Positions 1-12,290 of a DNA stretch of 64,000 bases are shown piece by piece; position 1 is the first letter of the stretch; each line of letters begins with the position of its first letter. The stretch is from Scylla paramamosain. Taxonomy: Eukaryota > Arthropoda > Malacostraca > Decapoda > Portunidae. Both the position numbers and the translations under genes were made by a program. The stretch lies in contig NC_087152.1 in NCBI RefSeq assembly GCF_035594125.1, forward strand, positions 8,439,501 through 8,503,500. The letters run 5' to 3'. The notes under the pieces were generated by a model that saw nothing but the letters and a program-made list of their open reading frames with translations, had not been told where the DNA came from and did not search any database.

Positions 1-1975
<1,975 letters not shown>

Positions 1976-2426
1976 AATCAGAAAGTTGCAAAATCATAAG
2001 CTATATGCAGTAACACCAACGCCGCTACAAATCATCCGCACTGCAATGACCACAACGAGAGTACAGCTTATACCCTGATTCTTGCCGTCAATATCCAGTC
2101 TTCGTCTTCTCTAAGCAACAATTCAAAAAGACAGAACGATACCGTAGACTAGATTTAGTAATATATTCCATACCTTCACTCAGCACTACTATATAACCAT
2201 AGAGACAATACATGGACAAATAGAACCAACAGACAGGCAGATAGGCAGACATATAACTAGAAAGACAGACACAATGACATAAGGAAACGTTTCAGCAACA
2301 CAACACTGGTAAGTCTGCGCCACAACACGCGAGAGAAGAATGCCCCGAGGCCCCTCACTGCCCACCGCTGTGAGGGTCAAGGGTCTGCTGCTGCTGCCGG
2401 GAGGGGTGGTCACGTCCAGGCTGGAG

Positions 2427-2692
2427 AGGACAGGAGGAGGAGGAGGAGGAGGAGGAGGAGGAGGAGGAGGAGAGGGATGCGGAGGAGGAGAAGAGGGATG
2501 CGGAGGAGGAGAAGAGGGATGCGGAGGAGGAGGAGAGGGATGCGGAGGAGGAGGGGGATGTGGGAAAGGAGGTGATGGAGGAAGAGGGGGATGCGGAGGA
2601 GGAGGAGGAGGAGGAGAAGGATTTAGGATTACACACGATAACAGTAGACCTTGCATAGAGGAGGAGGAGGAGGAGGAGGAGGAGGAAGAAGA
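2427..2692. repeat. Purine-rich GGA repeat with an inner 20-bp unit
   Basis: GGA/GAG trinucleotides cover 2430-2470. A longer unit of about 20 bp, containing GGGATGCGGAGGAGGAGA, then recurs four or more times between 2472 and 2610. A further GAG run follows at 2658-2692. The poly-Gly, poly-Pro and poly-Ser frames read across it are by-products of the repeat. A (CAC)n run follows at 2802-2829. Confidence 0.9.
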
Positions 2693-3133
2693 GAAGGAGG
2701 ACAACGACGACGAGAAAGGCGATGAGACAAAAGAAAGCACAAGTCAAGCAGAAACCAACAGGAATCCATCAAGTAACGTGTTTTAGTAACAAGGACTGGG
2801 ACACCACCACCACCACCACCACCACCACGTCCTCAGCCACCCAGTCCACGAAAGCCATTAGATCTACAAACACGCCATGCTACAGAACTCGCCAGGAATA
2901 TACAGACCCGTATACAGTAAAATATACACTACAATAGCCAGGAATCTTCTCTCGTTAGCGTCTAGATTGTTAAGCAAGTAGTATAATACGTGTATCCTCG
3001 TTATGTCCACTCGACCATTCAGTGTCTGCTTGAATGGTTTCTTTTCAGTGTTTGGGAATGAACAAAAATGCTTTGTCTGATGTGCTATTTTTTTCTTCCT
3101 TTTCTCTCTGTTTTTTTTTTTTTTTCTCTTTAT

Positions 3134-3200
<67 letters not shown>

Positions 3201-3206
3201 ACAATC

Positions 3207-3258
<52 letters not shown>

Positions 3259-3275
3259 TGTGTGTGTGTGTGTGT
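3134..3275. repeat. (TC)n-(AG)n inverted pair with (GT)n tail
   Basis: A (TC)n run at 3134-3196 is followed after about 14 bp by an (AG)n run at 3210-3257, then (GT)n to 3275. Because AG is the reverse complement of CT, the two runs form an inverted repeat able to fold into a stem of roughly 50 bp with a very short loop. Confidence 0.95.
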
Positions 3276-3540
3276 CTTAGTGTCCTTGCCGGTGCATTAC
3301 TGATCCTTTAAAGGGAATGAAACAAGACCTTTACCAACCAAAGAAGGAGGAACGAAAGAGGAAGAGACTTATTCCATCACTCCTTCACGCAGCCAAGCAT
3401 TATCACCATCTTTTCACACCCCCACCACTACCACTCACTCCCTGCCCACTATTGCCACATTTCTCACCTGTGTTGGGGCAGAAAGAGGACACGCTGCTAA
3501 GATTCGTTGTGTTATTGTTGTTATTCTCCTTCCACTGGTC

Positions 3541-4330
3541 TTGCTGCGAGGACGAGTAGCTGTAGCTCGTCATGGCGGTGGCTCAGAGACGTTCCTGGTG
3601 ATTATTTTTGGGGTATTTGGGTTCGAGGATGAGTACAAATCCTCCACGGGGATCGCACGGGGTTTTCTGCGGCGGTGGGGCAGTTTTGGCGGGCACTGTA
3701 GTTCACGCCAGAGTCACCAGGGGGCAGAGGCGCACGTACTAAGAACTGGACAAATTAGATTTCCTTCAGGCCGCCACTCCTCACTTGAGAGGGCGGCTTA
3801 CATCACTTGCCAGTCGATTATTACAATGGTTCGCCTCTCTGCGGCAGCCATTAGTGTGGAGGGGAGATCTGTGGTACTGCAGTGGGTGGAGGAGGCTTCC
3901 CCGCACACAATGGCTGGTAAAGGTCACTGCTGGGTGCGTCCACGCTGGTGTGAGTGTCGTGGTGGGATGCGGGGCGGTGCGCTCTACCTGGAGACCTGCG
4001 CTCCGACATACGTCCAAGACAAATATGGCCGATTGCTAGACACTGACTTTTACTTAACGTCCACGCTTAACAGCTCACCGATGAATACCAAATCACCTTA
4101 AGCGATTCTTTCCCTATAAGGGCGAGTTTGTCATTGAACTGCGCGACGTCAAGGCCCTCTCGGGCGAACAATGGAAAATCTAGGCGGGCTTACCGACTCC
4201 CGAACGCGTATGACGAGTCGGGCTGAAAGGACTGCGCGCTGGTTGGTGCAGGGGAGGCCGAGGGGCGGAGTCTCATAAGGTCTCTCGGAAGAGTTGCAGG
4301 GTAGCGTTTTGATAACCATATTTCACAAAC
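3541..4330. promoter_or_regulatory. CpG-rich patch, possible regulatory region
   Basis: This 0.8 kb is clearly richer in G, C and CpG than its flanks. It contains a strong CTCF-like motif at 3715-3730 and a GC box (GGGGCGGAG) near 4262. A 186-codon frame at 3541-4101 resembles no family I know and has no splice or composition support, so I do not call it a gene. Promoter or insulator function is inferred from composition and motifs only. Confidence 0.3.
3715..3730 (+). promoter_or_regulatory. CTCF-like binding motif
   Basis: The bases CACCAGGGGGCAGAGG match the core of the CTCF consensus (CCACNAGGGGGCR) almost perfectly. CTCF is conserved in arthropods and marks domain boundaries. It lies inside a CpG-rich patch. 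Occupancy cannot be judged from sequence. Confidence 0.5.
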
Positions 4331-4638
4331 GTGAGTGAAGCAGAGTTAAAGTCTGGACGTTGCTTTACTACACATTTACAGCAGTATTTTATGAAAAAGT
4401 TAGTATGATAATGTTATCACAGACACAGTGCCAATGATAACCGAGTGTCAGTTCCCTCGGGAGTCTGCAAGCTGAGTCGAGCCCAGCAGGAGTCAGTGAT
4501 AATGGATCGAGGCGTTGCCATAATCCTGGGGCTGCGGCTGCGGCTCCCCTCAGCTTACACCTGCTCCCCTTGTTGTAATTTCCTCTTATCTCCTCGGTCA
4601 GTCAGAACTCATGCCTCAAAATTCAAATATAATGAAAT

Positions 4639-4662
4639 CAGAGAGAGAGAGAGAGAGAGAGA
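4639..4662. repeat. (AG)n microsatellite, short
   Basis: About 12 AG units. From 4331 to 4680 there is otherwise nothing I can assign. Confidence 0.95.
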
Positions 4663-4679
4663 GGGGCTGCTAGTAGTCC

Positions 4680-5040
4680 TTCGGCAGGTCATGGGCTGCA
4701 GGGCGCGCCTCGTCGGGGCGCCTCAGGCACGCCAGTTGAACTAATATCCCCTCACAATAGACTTCCGGTGTCTGTTTGGGCGTGTGTGTTTTCAAGTTTT
4801 GTTTTATGACTCGACTGGCGCCGAGAAGACAATGGCGCCGCGTATTAGCCTGTTTCTTCGCGACGAGCAACCGGAAATGAGTGAGGCTTGAGTGAAGGGT
4901 GGCAGGGTGGAGCATGACACTGGGAAGAAGTGTAAGGGAAGGGCGGGCGGAGTGGGAGGGAAGGTAGATGAGGGGGCAACACGGAGGGGAAAGGGACGGG
5001 CTATCAAAGCACATCCGGGTGTGAGTCTCGCCGAAGAAAC
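4680..5040. promoter_or_regulatory. CpG-rich patch with two ETS motifs
   Basis: CpG-rich sequence with an ETS/GABP site ACTTCCGG at 4761-4768 (minus-strand CCGGAAGT) and a second ACCGGAAAT near 4870. A 19-codon ORF with a reasonable Kozak context (ACAATGG) runs from 4832 to 4891, but it is too short to call. Candidate promoter; no transcription start can be placed. Confidence 0.25.
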
Positions 5041-6235
5041 AAGTCGATCAATCGCTGACTGATTAGATGTCTGCAGTTCAAAGAAAGATCAAGTGTACAA
5101 AAAAAAAAGCACCTTCTTTGACGCTGTCCACGTGTTGCCCCAAAAAGAGGTCAACAGTCACCCTGGGATTAGTCATATAAAGCATCATATCACAAACATA
5201 ACTATAATTTAACGAATATTCAGTAAGGGTGAATATACTGAACCAACAATTATCAATCGCTCCTGATATGAAAATAGTGTATATTTACTCTAGATATTAT
5301 CTTGGAAAATTTTCTGCGTGTTACTTTTGCACACTATAAATTCTCCCTTGATTAACGAACAGAGCAGCTTCCTTAGTCTACACACACACTGGCCCCACCT
5401 CGCCACTCTCCCTAGTAGCTAACCCTCCACCCCGCACACTCAGCACAGTCCTCATGCGTGACTCTTCTTTTCAAACTACTACAAAAGCAACGATGTAACA
5501 GCCAACTCTCAAATGGCCGACGTCTTATCTGGTTGATTGCGTTCTGACTTTTTACGATTTCTTGCCTCTAAGTAGGACGCTTTCTACACGAACTTCAGGG
5601 TTGTATGTCAGAGCCTCGCATGTCAACACGAGCTCCGCCTGGCTAACGCAACACATCGAAGCCAACATTCTATGCTTCCGTTGCCTTACCAGTCAAGAGA
5701 ATGTTCAACTTCTCTTCTTAAAGACACGTTTCTTAACACATAGGGGAAGGGGTCATCCTGAAACCTCCCCTGGTTATCTCAGAAAAGTTATCATATTCAT
5801 GGGTGCGTTGACAGGCAGGGTGCTCAGGAATGACGAATAATGACATCTCCACCTGGCTCTCGCTTATTGTTATCACTCGTTAGACTCATTAACTAACATA
5901 AAAAAAAGGCGTTAGAATAATTGCCTTAACTGTGTGTCACGTACAAAGACTGCAATGAAAGCGAACAGAGAAGAAGTGAAAGAGTCCTCATGGCACTTTT
6001 TACCCCAGCAGGAGGGGCGACATGCGGGAGGTGACAGCGACAGCTACACCCCAGACATTCACAACAGGAGGCGCCCTACATAACAGCAACGAATGGACAA
6101 TTCACGCCATAAAAACGCTATAAATTAGGTCCACCCGAGCGTGAGGGAGTGAGTGTATGTACGGAGAGGTAGGTGAAGGGAATGGTGGAGAAATCATGGG
6201 AAAGCGAGAAATGCCACGCCAGACTGGGAAACCTT

Positions 6236-6236
<1 letters not shown>
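5041..6236. other. Stretch without recognised gene
   Basis: Mixed-composition sequence with scattered short frames. I see no domain, splice pattern or repeat that I can defend. Confidence 0.5.
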
Positions 6237-6297
<61 letters not shown>

Positions 6298-6360
6298 GTA
6301 TAAGAAGTTCATGTGTGTGTTTTCATCTATAACCTCTCATCAAGATCAACACCAAAGAAC

Positions 6361-6403
<43 letters not shown>

Positions 6404-6527
6404 CACAACACAACGCAAGACACTTTACATTTACACTACAAACAAAAGAGACAACGACTACACTTACACGCGAACAGAATCAAACAATACAGCGCAGAAG
6501 AAACAGCACCACCGAAACAGAAGAAAG

Positions 6528-6563
<36 letters not shown>
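6237..6563. repeat. (TG)n / (AC)n microsatellite cluster
   Basis: (TG)n at 6237-6294, (AC)n at 6361-6403 and (AC)n at 6530-6563. The first two are inverted relative to each other across a 66-bp spacer, so they could pair. The poly-TH frames are artefacts. Confidence 0.95.
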
Positions 6564-6565
<2 letters not shown>

Positions 6566-6719
6566 GGTCGCGGGGGAGGGTAGGGCACCAGTGTCACGAC
6601 CCGCATGAAGGTTGGCACGAATCGCTAGAAATTACATTGGGATGCGAGGAGCTAATGGTCACCCGTGCCTCTCCTCCTCCTCACGTCGCCGCCGCCGTCG
6701 TCTAATTTGTCTTGCATTT

Positions 6720-6720
<1 letters not shown>

Positions 6721-6762
<42 letters not shown>

Positions 6763-6862
6763 GATGAGATAAGGAGAAATTCAGTTCAAACATTTGCGAC
6801 ATTAGCATATATTCATTTGTAATTTGATGATACTTCACTTCTACCTGGACCACCGGCGCCTG

Positions 6863-6923
<61 letters not shown>

Positions 6924-7012
6924 CTGCCAATCTGTCGGTCATTAAGTCAATCAATAAATCTATCTGTCACTCAATTAGTCATTCCATCTGTCTATCTATC
7001 TACTTATCGACA

Positions 7013-7064
<52 letters not shown>
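6721..7064. repeat. (AG)n, (CA)n and (TATC)n cluster
   Basis: (AG)n at 6721-6757, (CA)n at 6864-6922, and degenerate then pure (TATC)n from about 6960 to 7064. No gene in the spacers. Confidence 0.95.
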
Positions 7065-7066
<2 letters not shown>

Positions 7067-7688
7067 GACACTTAACTACACCTTTTAAGTCAAGCAAGAC
7101 CAGCCCAATTTACTCCCTGTCTCTAAACTATTCACACCTGTATACGTTTCCTAGCCTGTCGACCTCCCCACCAGCACCTCGAGTATTGCACACAAATGGG
7201 GAAGAATGTGGGCGTTGATTCGTGTTGTGTACGGCATGCATATACTGTACAGGATATATTATGTGCAAATGACCTCTATGTCTGTGTAGGTGTGGGATGG
7301 AAGCGGTAAATTACGTATGAAAGAATCGTACGTGGATATGCATGAGAAGAAGAACGTGTGGAGTGTGAGCTGAGGGGAGTGTGAGGGAAGTGAGTGATGG
7401 GAGATTTTTAGAGTGAGTGTGTGAGTGTGTACGTATATGTGTAGATGAGAAAAATAATGTTGGAATGCGTGCGTACTTACGTGTGTGGGGTGTGGATTGT
7501 TATTTAGCTGGGTGGGTGTGGGTGCGGGTGTGGGTGGGTGAGTGGGTGGGTGGGTGTGCCCCAGAACGAAGGAGATCAGAACAGAGATAGTTCCGCGTGT
7601 GGTTGCGGACAATGAACAGTGTGTTTAGTAGTTATTGCCCTGGACAACGCACGGCTCCCCCGCCACCACCACTGCCCCGTCCTTCTCC

Positions 7689-7689
<1 letters not shown>
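7065..7689. other. Stretch without recognised gene, GT/GGT-rich
   Basis: Unremarkable to about 7360, then G/T-rich on the plus strand with GTGGGTG-like degenerate repeats near 7505-7560. No exon recognised. Confidence 0.5.
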
Positions 7690-7787
<98 letters not shown>

Positions 7788-7832
7788 CTCCCTGCTCGCT
7801 TAGCCACCTACTGCCATCAGCGAGAGAGACAG

Positions 7833-7866
<34 letters not shown>

Positions 7867-8065
7867 GTAGACGTACAGAAAAATGGAAGGTTGATCGACA
7901 GGTATGTAAACGGAAAGGCAGATAGGCAGTCATACATACATACAAACTCATAGAGAGACAGACAGACAATCGGAAACGTAGGCAGACAAACAAACAGACA
8001 GGTGGATCGACAAAAGGACAGACAGACACACAGACAGACAGACAGACAACTGCTTGAGACACAAA
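7690..8065. repeat. (TC)n array followed by degenerate CAGA repeats
   Basis: A (TC)n array occupies 7690-7783. After a short unique stretch a purine-rich CAGA/CAGACAGA zone runs from about 7826 to 8050, pure at 7845-7866. Confidence 0.95.
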
Positions 8066-8216
8066 TAACTAAATCAAATGAAGGAAAGTTTATAGAGTGA
8101 AATTTTATCTAAAAAGAAGGAAGGAAAATAAATAAAAACGGTGGCAAAACCTGGGAAAAATCCAGACAATAGTCGAACAGAAAACGAAATCCTGAATAGT
8201 TTCCTTTTCCTTTTAA

Positions 8217-8218
<2 letters not shown>

Positions 8219-8296
<78 letters not shown>
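8219..8296. repeat. (TC)n microsatellite, 78 bp
   Basis: Uninterrupted TC dinucleotides. Confidence 0.98.
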
Positions 8297-8299
<3 letters not shown>

Positions 8300-8411
8300 A
8301 AAAGACAGAACGGCATTCGTCTGCGTCTATGGAGGGTTGTTAAGGAAGCTCTTTTCATACCTTAATGAGTGTTATTATTGACTAACAACCGAGAACTGCG
8401 ATGATGATAAT

Positions 8412-8449
<38 letters not shown>

Positions 8450-8491
8450 TAACATTAATATTTTCTTCCTGTATATCCCTCTTCATTTTTG

Positions 8492-8564
<73 letters not shown>

Positions 8565-8709
8565 CCCTCCACACACACACTACGTACACATGTGCCTGGT
8601 TTCCGTCCCCCAAACGTCCGGACTCCCCAGCCCTTCCCTTCCTTCCCCTTCCTATCCCATCCCAATCCTCGTAACGTCACCGCTCAGGAGGAGGAGGAGG
8701 AGGAGGAGG
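8412..8709. repeat. (GT)n, (TC)n and (GAG)n cluster
   Basis: (GT)n at 8412-8445, (TC)n at 8495-8562, a short (CA)n at 8571-8579 and (GAG)n at 8688-8709. Spacers are unique sequence without a recognisable exon. Confidence 0.95.
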
Positions 8710-9049
8710 CGCTCTTTCCTTCAAGATTCCGTGAGTGGGCGGTGTTGCGATAGGCGTCACGCACGACTCGCTCATAAGGGCAAGTGGGTGGCCGGGTTGT
8801 GCAAGGCCACGAGAAACCACACACTTGCATTGACGAGGACACTTAGTCACCACCGACTGGTCCCTATATAGATCAGTGTAGCAGTATTCCGCACGCACCT
8901 CACGCTTCACAGTGCGAGGGAGGGAGGGATGCAGGGAGGGTTTGACTTATATCGAGGGGACGTGGTGAGAAAGTAAAGAGAATATAATGTTTATGTGCAT
9001 ACTTTAGTTATGGTCTCTACCGCCTCCCTTTTTCCATCCCCTTCCTCCC

Positions 9050-9384
9050 TTTCCCCTCGTCGTCCCTGTCGGCAATAACAGCTGCGCGGGATGCTATAAT
9101 TGGTCAGTCACGCGGCAATGACAGCCAACCAGAGCGAGTGTTACACGCGGCTGGGAGTTGTTCTTCCGCCGCGCTCAGCCGTGACCGAGACAAAGGGGAG
9201 CAGCGAGGCAGTCGACGCCATCTTGCCAAAAGGAACCTGCCATTTTCAGTCACTGCCGCCACGCCACTCTTCACCGCTTGGCTAACGGCGGGTGTTCGCG
9301 GATGTCTTTCCGTTGCCTTCCCCCGCCCGTCCCCCGCCGTGCACCAGACTAGGCGTTCTGACGGTCTCTTGTTTCTAAGGACAA
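9050..9384. promoter_or_regulatory. CpG-rich promoter-like region with CCAAT and YY1 motifs
   Basis: The region has high CpG. It carries an inverted CCAAT box (ATTGGTC) near 9098, a CCAAC near 9125, and a YY1-type CGCCATCTTG at 9217-9226, which reads CAAGATGGCG on the minus strand. On that strand the ATG at 9221 opens a 26-codon frame ending at 9141, with no clear donor site. Promoter identity, and even strand, are inference. From 8710 to 9049 I see nothing assignable. Confidence 0.35.
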
Positions 9385-9617
9385 AATTCTGAAATACTTC
9401 CGCGCCGCACCTCCACAACATTCAAAAACCTGTAATTAAATTTACACTGATTTTTTTAAGGGTGTTTTTTTCATGGTTCTAGTGACAGATTAACGAGATT
9501 TCTACACTATCAACAAGACAAACACTCTTGAGAATCCGGGTAATCATCTCTGTGACCTTTAAAAATGGTCATGGTGATGGTGAGAGAGTAAAGCGTTTCA
9601 AAATACGGGATTAAGTC
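9385..9617 (+). mobile_element. Short TIR repeat (MITE-like), copy 1
   Basis: It begins with ATTCTGAAATACTTCC and ends with AAAGCGTTTCAAAATACGGG, which are inverted relatives of each other. The body matches the repeat at 31316-31540 in order and orientation: shared blocks include AGATTAACGAGATTTCTACA, the segment around ACACTCTTGAGAA, and AATCATCTCTGTG followed by a TGAGAGAGTAAAGCG-like end. Non-autonomous and non-coding. Assignment to a DNA transposon family is inferred from the inverted ends. Confidence 0.6.
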
Positions 9618-10369
9618 TGCTGGAGAAGTGTCACGTCTCCAGCTCTCAAGGTGAATAAACGTCATGGAAATACTATACAATTACGTTTTTCCTTATCACT
9701 TTCAGCTTGACTCCTTACGACCCTCTGGCGACTAGCGCTGAGAGGCAGGACAGATTGCAGCCTATTACCGCATCACCCGTTCCTATAGAGAGCTTACCTA
9801 CTATATGCAGTACAGTCCACCAGCACACCCACACTCACCCAAGAAGCGGGAAGATTGGTCAACCCACTTTCTACCTTTGTCAGATAAAAGTCACGCATGG
9901 CACCCGAGTCTTCCGCCCTTCGTGACACAATTGCCGGCTGCTCGGGCTAAGATAAGGCTACACCGATGCCTCCTATACGGATCACTCTCCTCGCTTTCCC
10001 GCTGGATTGTCAACCATACTGCGATGGGTGGAGAGGAGGAGCGTTCCCTCGAGATCATGATAAAGAGAGCATTGTCTGGTGCTGCCTGAAACAAGCTTGA
10101 CTTAGTGCCTGCTTGCCTGGCACACTCCTGCGTCATTCCGCCACAATACTTCTCTTAACAGGGTCAGCTCCCTCCCCTCTCCCCCCTCTCTCCCCTTTAC
10201 CGTGCTGTACTTGTCCTCCTCCTGCACCACACCAGCCCCCCCCCCCCTCTCTTCTTTACGCCTGTTCCTGCACCTCTACTTTCGTTTCTTCCCTTCCCTA
10301 TTTCCCTTTCCCCTTCCCCAATTCCTACTGCACTTCAGACAACCTCAGCCTGTTTATGAGAGAAATACA
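9618..10369. other. Stretch without recognised gene
   Basis: Mixed sequence, C-rich from 10165 to 10330. Frames of up to 94 codons exist on both strands but resemble no family, and no splice-bounded exon is evident. Confidence 0.5.
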
Positions 10370-10680
10370 GTGTTGTGAGTGAGTGAGTGAGTGAATGAAT
10401 AGATAAGTGAGTAGGTGAATGGGTGAGTGAATGAGTGAGTGAAGGATTGATGGGTGGGTGAATGAGTGGATGGGTAGGCGGTTGAGCTGGTTAAGGGAAT
10501 GAAAGAATGAGTGGGTGAGTAACAAGGTGGGTTGAGTGAATGAGTGAATAAGTGAATGAGTGAGTGAGTGAATGAGTGGCTAGGTGGGTGGGTGGCCTGA
10601 TTGTGTTGAATGAATGTGTGTTTGAATGAGTGAATGATTGAGGGGGGAGGGAGCTAGTGAATAAGTGAGTGAATGAGGAC
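10370..10680. repeat. Degenerate (GAGT/GAAT)n tetranucleotide tract
   Basis: About 300 bp of GAGTGAATGAGTGAGT-type tetranucleotides with many substitutions, purest at 10374-10402 and 10545-10580. The SFIHSLTHS-type minus frames across it are by-products. Confidence 0.9.
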
Positions 10681-11340
10681 GCGTCAACAACACACTCATC
10701 ACAATAGAAAAAAAAGAAAAAAAGTGTCTAATAGCCTTCAGGTGAAATTTACGTGTATAAGTCAGTGTGTGAGTATCGATTTCATGGAATTCGTAATATT
10801 CGCCCACAGTTGCTAAGAATAACCGCCGCTGTTTTTTTTATATATGCAGTTTTATTGTAAGTGCAATGTATCAATAAACAAAGAGAGAGAGAAAAAAAGG
10901 GAGAGGAGCAGATAGTAGAGGTCAGAGGGAACTTACAGTACAGACAGACAAACAATGAGAGAATGGAGGAGTTAGGAAAGGTTTACAACGCACTTTATGG
11001 AGTTTTTCATAAGTAAATCTTTTCCTTAATCCTGAACAAGAAATATAAATAGTAATAGTAAGAAATAGCTTTGCATTCTTCATTACTTTAGCCTCTCTTG
11101 TGAACTATCTCCAAAGGCCACTGAGATGATTAACCGGATTCTGGTAGGGATTCTATTTCATTCACGAAGCAGATTCCTTGCTTTACTATCACTAGAATCA
11201 TTAAAATACCATTAAAAACCACAAAGACTTCCAACACAGCCTGTTCAAAGTTACACATGCAAGATGAGATACAATTTTTTTTCCATAACCCCACCAAGAC
11301 ACGTCTCATTCAAGACACCTAACAAAATATAAGTCTAACT
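10681..11340. other. AT-rich stretch with a diverged dispersed repeat
   Basis: No gene seen. The segment 11113-11215 contains AAAGGCCACTGAGATGATTA, close to the reverse complement of the AATCATCTCTGTGACCTTT block of the 9.4-kb repeat, and then ACTATCACTAGAATCATTAA, which resembles blocks at 35.1 and 39.1 kb. It is probably an old, mixed copy of those families. Confidence 0.4.
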
Positions 11341-11690
11341 GCCTTCTCTCTTGGTTCTCCTATTCCTATTTTTTTTTTCTTTACTTTTCTTTGTTCTAAT
11401 TTATCATGATTTCTTTTTATCTGTTTACCTATTTGATTAATTTATCCATTTATTTATTTATTAGATCTCTTTTTTGGTGGGAGGAACGAGGCATGTCACT
11501 AATATACAGCGAGTATCTATTTTTTCTTATTTCATTATTTTTTTATTTTTCTTTCTTGCTCTATTTTCTTTTTCTTTTTTCTTTTCTTTTTCTTTTCTTT
11601 TCTTTTTATTTTTTTATTTATTTATTTATTTTATTTTTTTTTTTTTTGTGGGGAGGGAACGAGTATGAATTATGCAGCGGCGCGTCACCG
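11341..11690. repeat. T-rich low-complexity tract with local duplication
   Basis: T/C-rich tract dominated by TTTTCTTT-type runs. Two GGTGGGAGGAACGAG-like boxes follow poly-T at about 11474 and 11648, a local duplication. The Phe/Leu-rich hydrophobic frames are composition artefacts. From 11691 to 11881 there is nothing assignable. Confidence 0.8.
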
Positions 11691-11881
11691 ATATTCACAG
11701 CTTGATTATTAGACTCTCAGACTCCCTCGCCTGAGCGCTCCCATCACCACCTGAACCGCAGCTCCCTATACAAAGATCGTTGGAGTTGCGGCACGTGCAG
11801 ATCTGTTACCTAATGCCTTTTTAATTTCGGTCAGGTGCAACTAACTGCTCGTGATTCCCAGACGTTGTGGCAAAGAGTTAC

Positions 11882-12129
11882 CCCTCCTCCTCCTCCTCCT
11901 CCTCCTCCTCCTCCTCCTCCTCCTCCTCCTGTTCCTCCTCCTCCACCTGCTCCTCCTCCTGTTCCTCCTCCTCCACCTGCTTCTCCTCCTCCTCCTCCTC
12001 CTCCTCCTCCTCCTCCTCCTGTTCCTCCTCCTCCACCTGCTCCTCCTCCTGCTCCTCCTCTTCCACCTGCTTCTCCTCCTCCTCCTCCTCCTCCTCCTCC
12101 TCCTCCTCCTCCTCCTCCTCCTCCTCCTC
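11882..12129. repeat. (CTC)n array with higher-order structure
   Basis: CTC/CCT trinucleotides over 248 bp. A higher-order unit in which GTTCCTCCTCCTCCACCTGC is followed by TCCTCCTCCT recurs around 11930-11985 and again around 12020-12072, so the array grew by duplicating blocks as well as single triplets. The poly-Pro, poly-Ser, poly-Leu and poly-Glu frames are all artefacts. Confidence 0.95.
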
Positions 12130-12176
12130 TTTATCCATAAGTGTAACCGCTTTTGTATGAATGGAAAGAACAAGTT

Positions 12177-12178
<2 letters not shown>

Positions 12179-12237
<59 letters not shown>

Positions 12238-12290
12238 TATGTACGATATAAAAGGAGGAAAACGAAAAGGTGGTGGTGGTGGTGGTGGCA
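12179..12290. repeat. (AG)n and (GGT)n microsatellites
   Basis: (AG)n at 12179-12233 and a short (GGT)n at 12270-12288. Confidence 0.95.

Noticed and set aside
2189..2786. Gly-, Pro- and Ser-rich frames of 130-183 codons
   Set aside because: By-products of the GGA trinucleotide repeat. All three readings are open at once.
4832..4891. 19-codon ORF at ACAATGGCGCC beside ETS motifs
   Set aside because: Too short to support. Noted only as part of a promoter-like patch.
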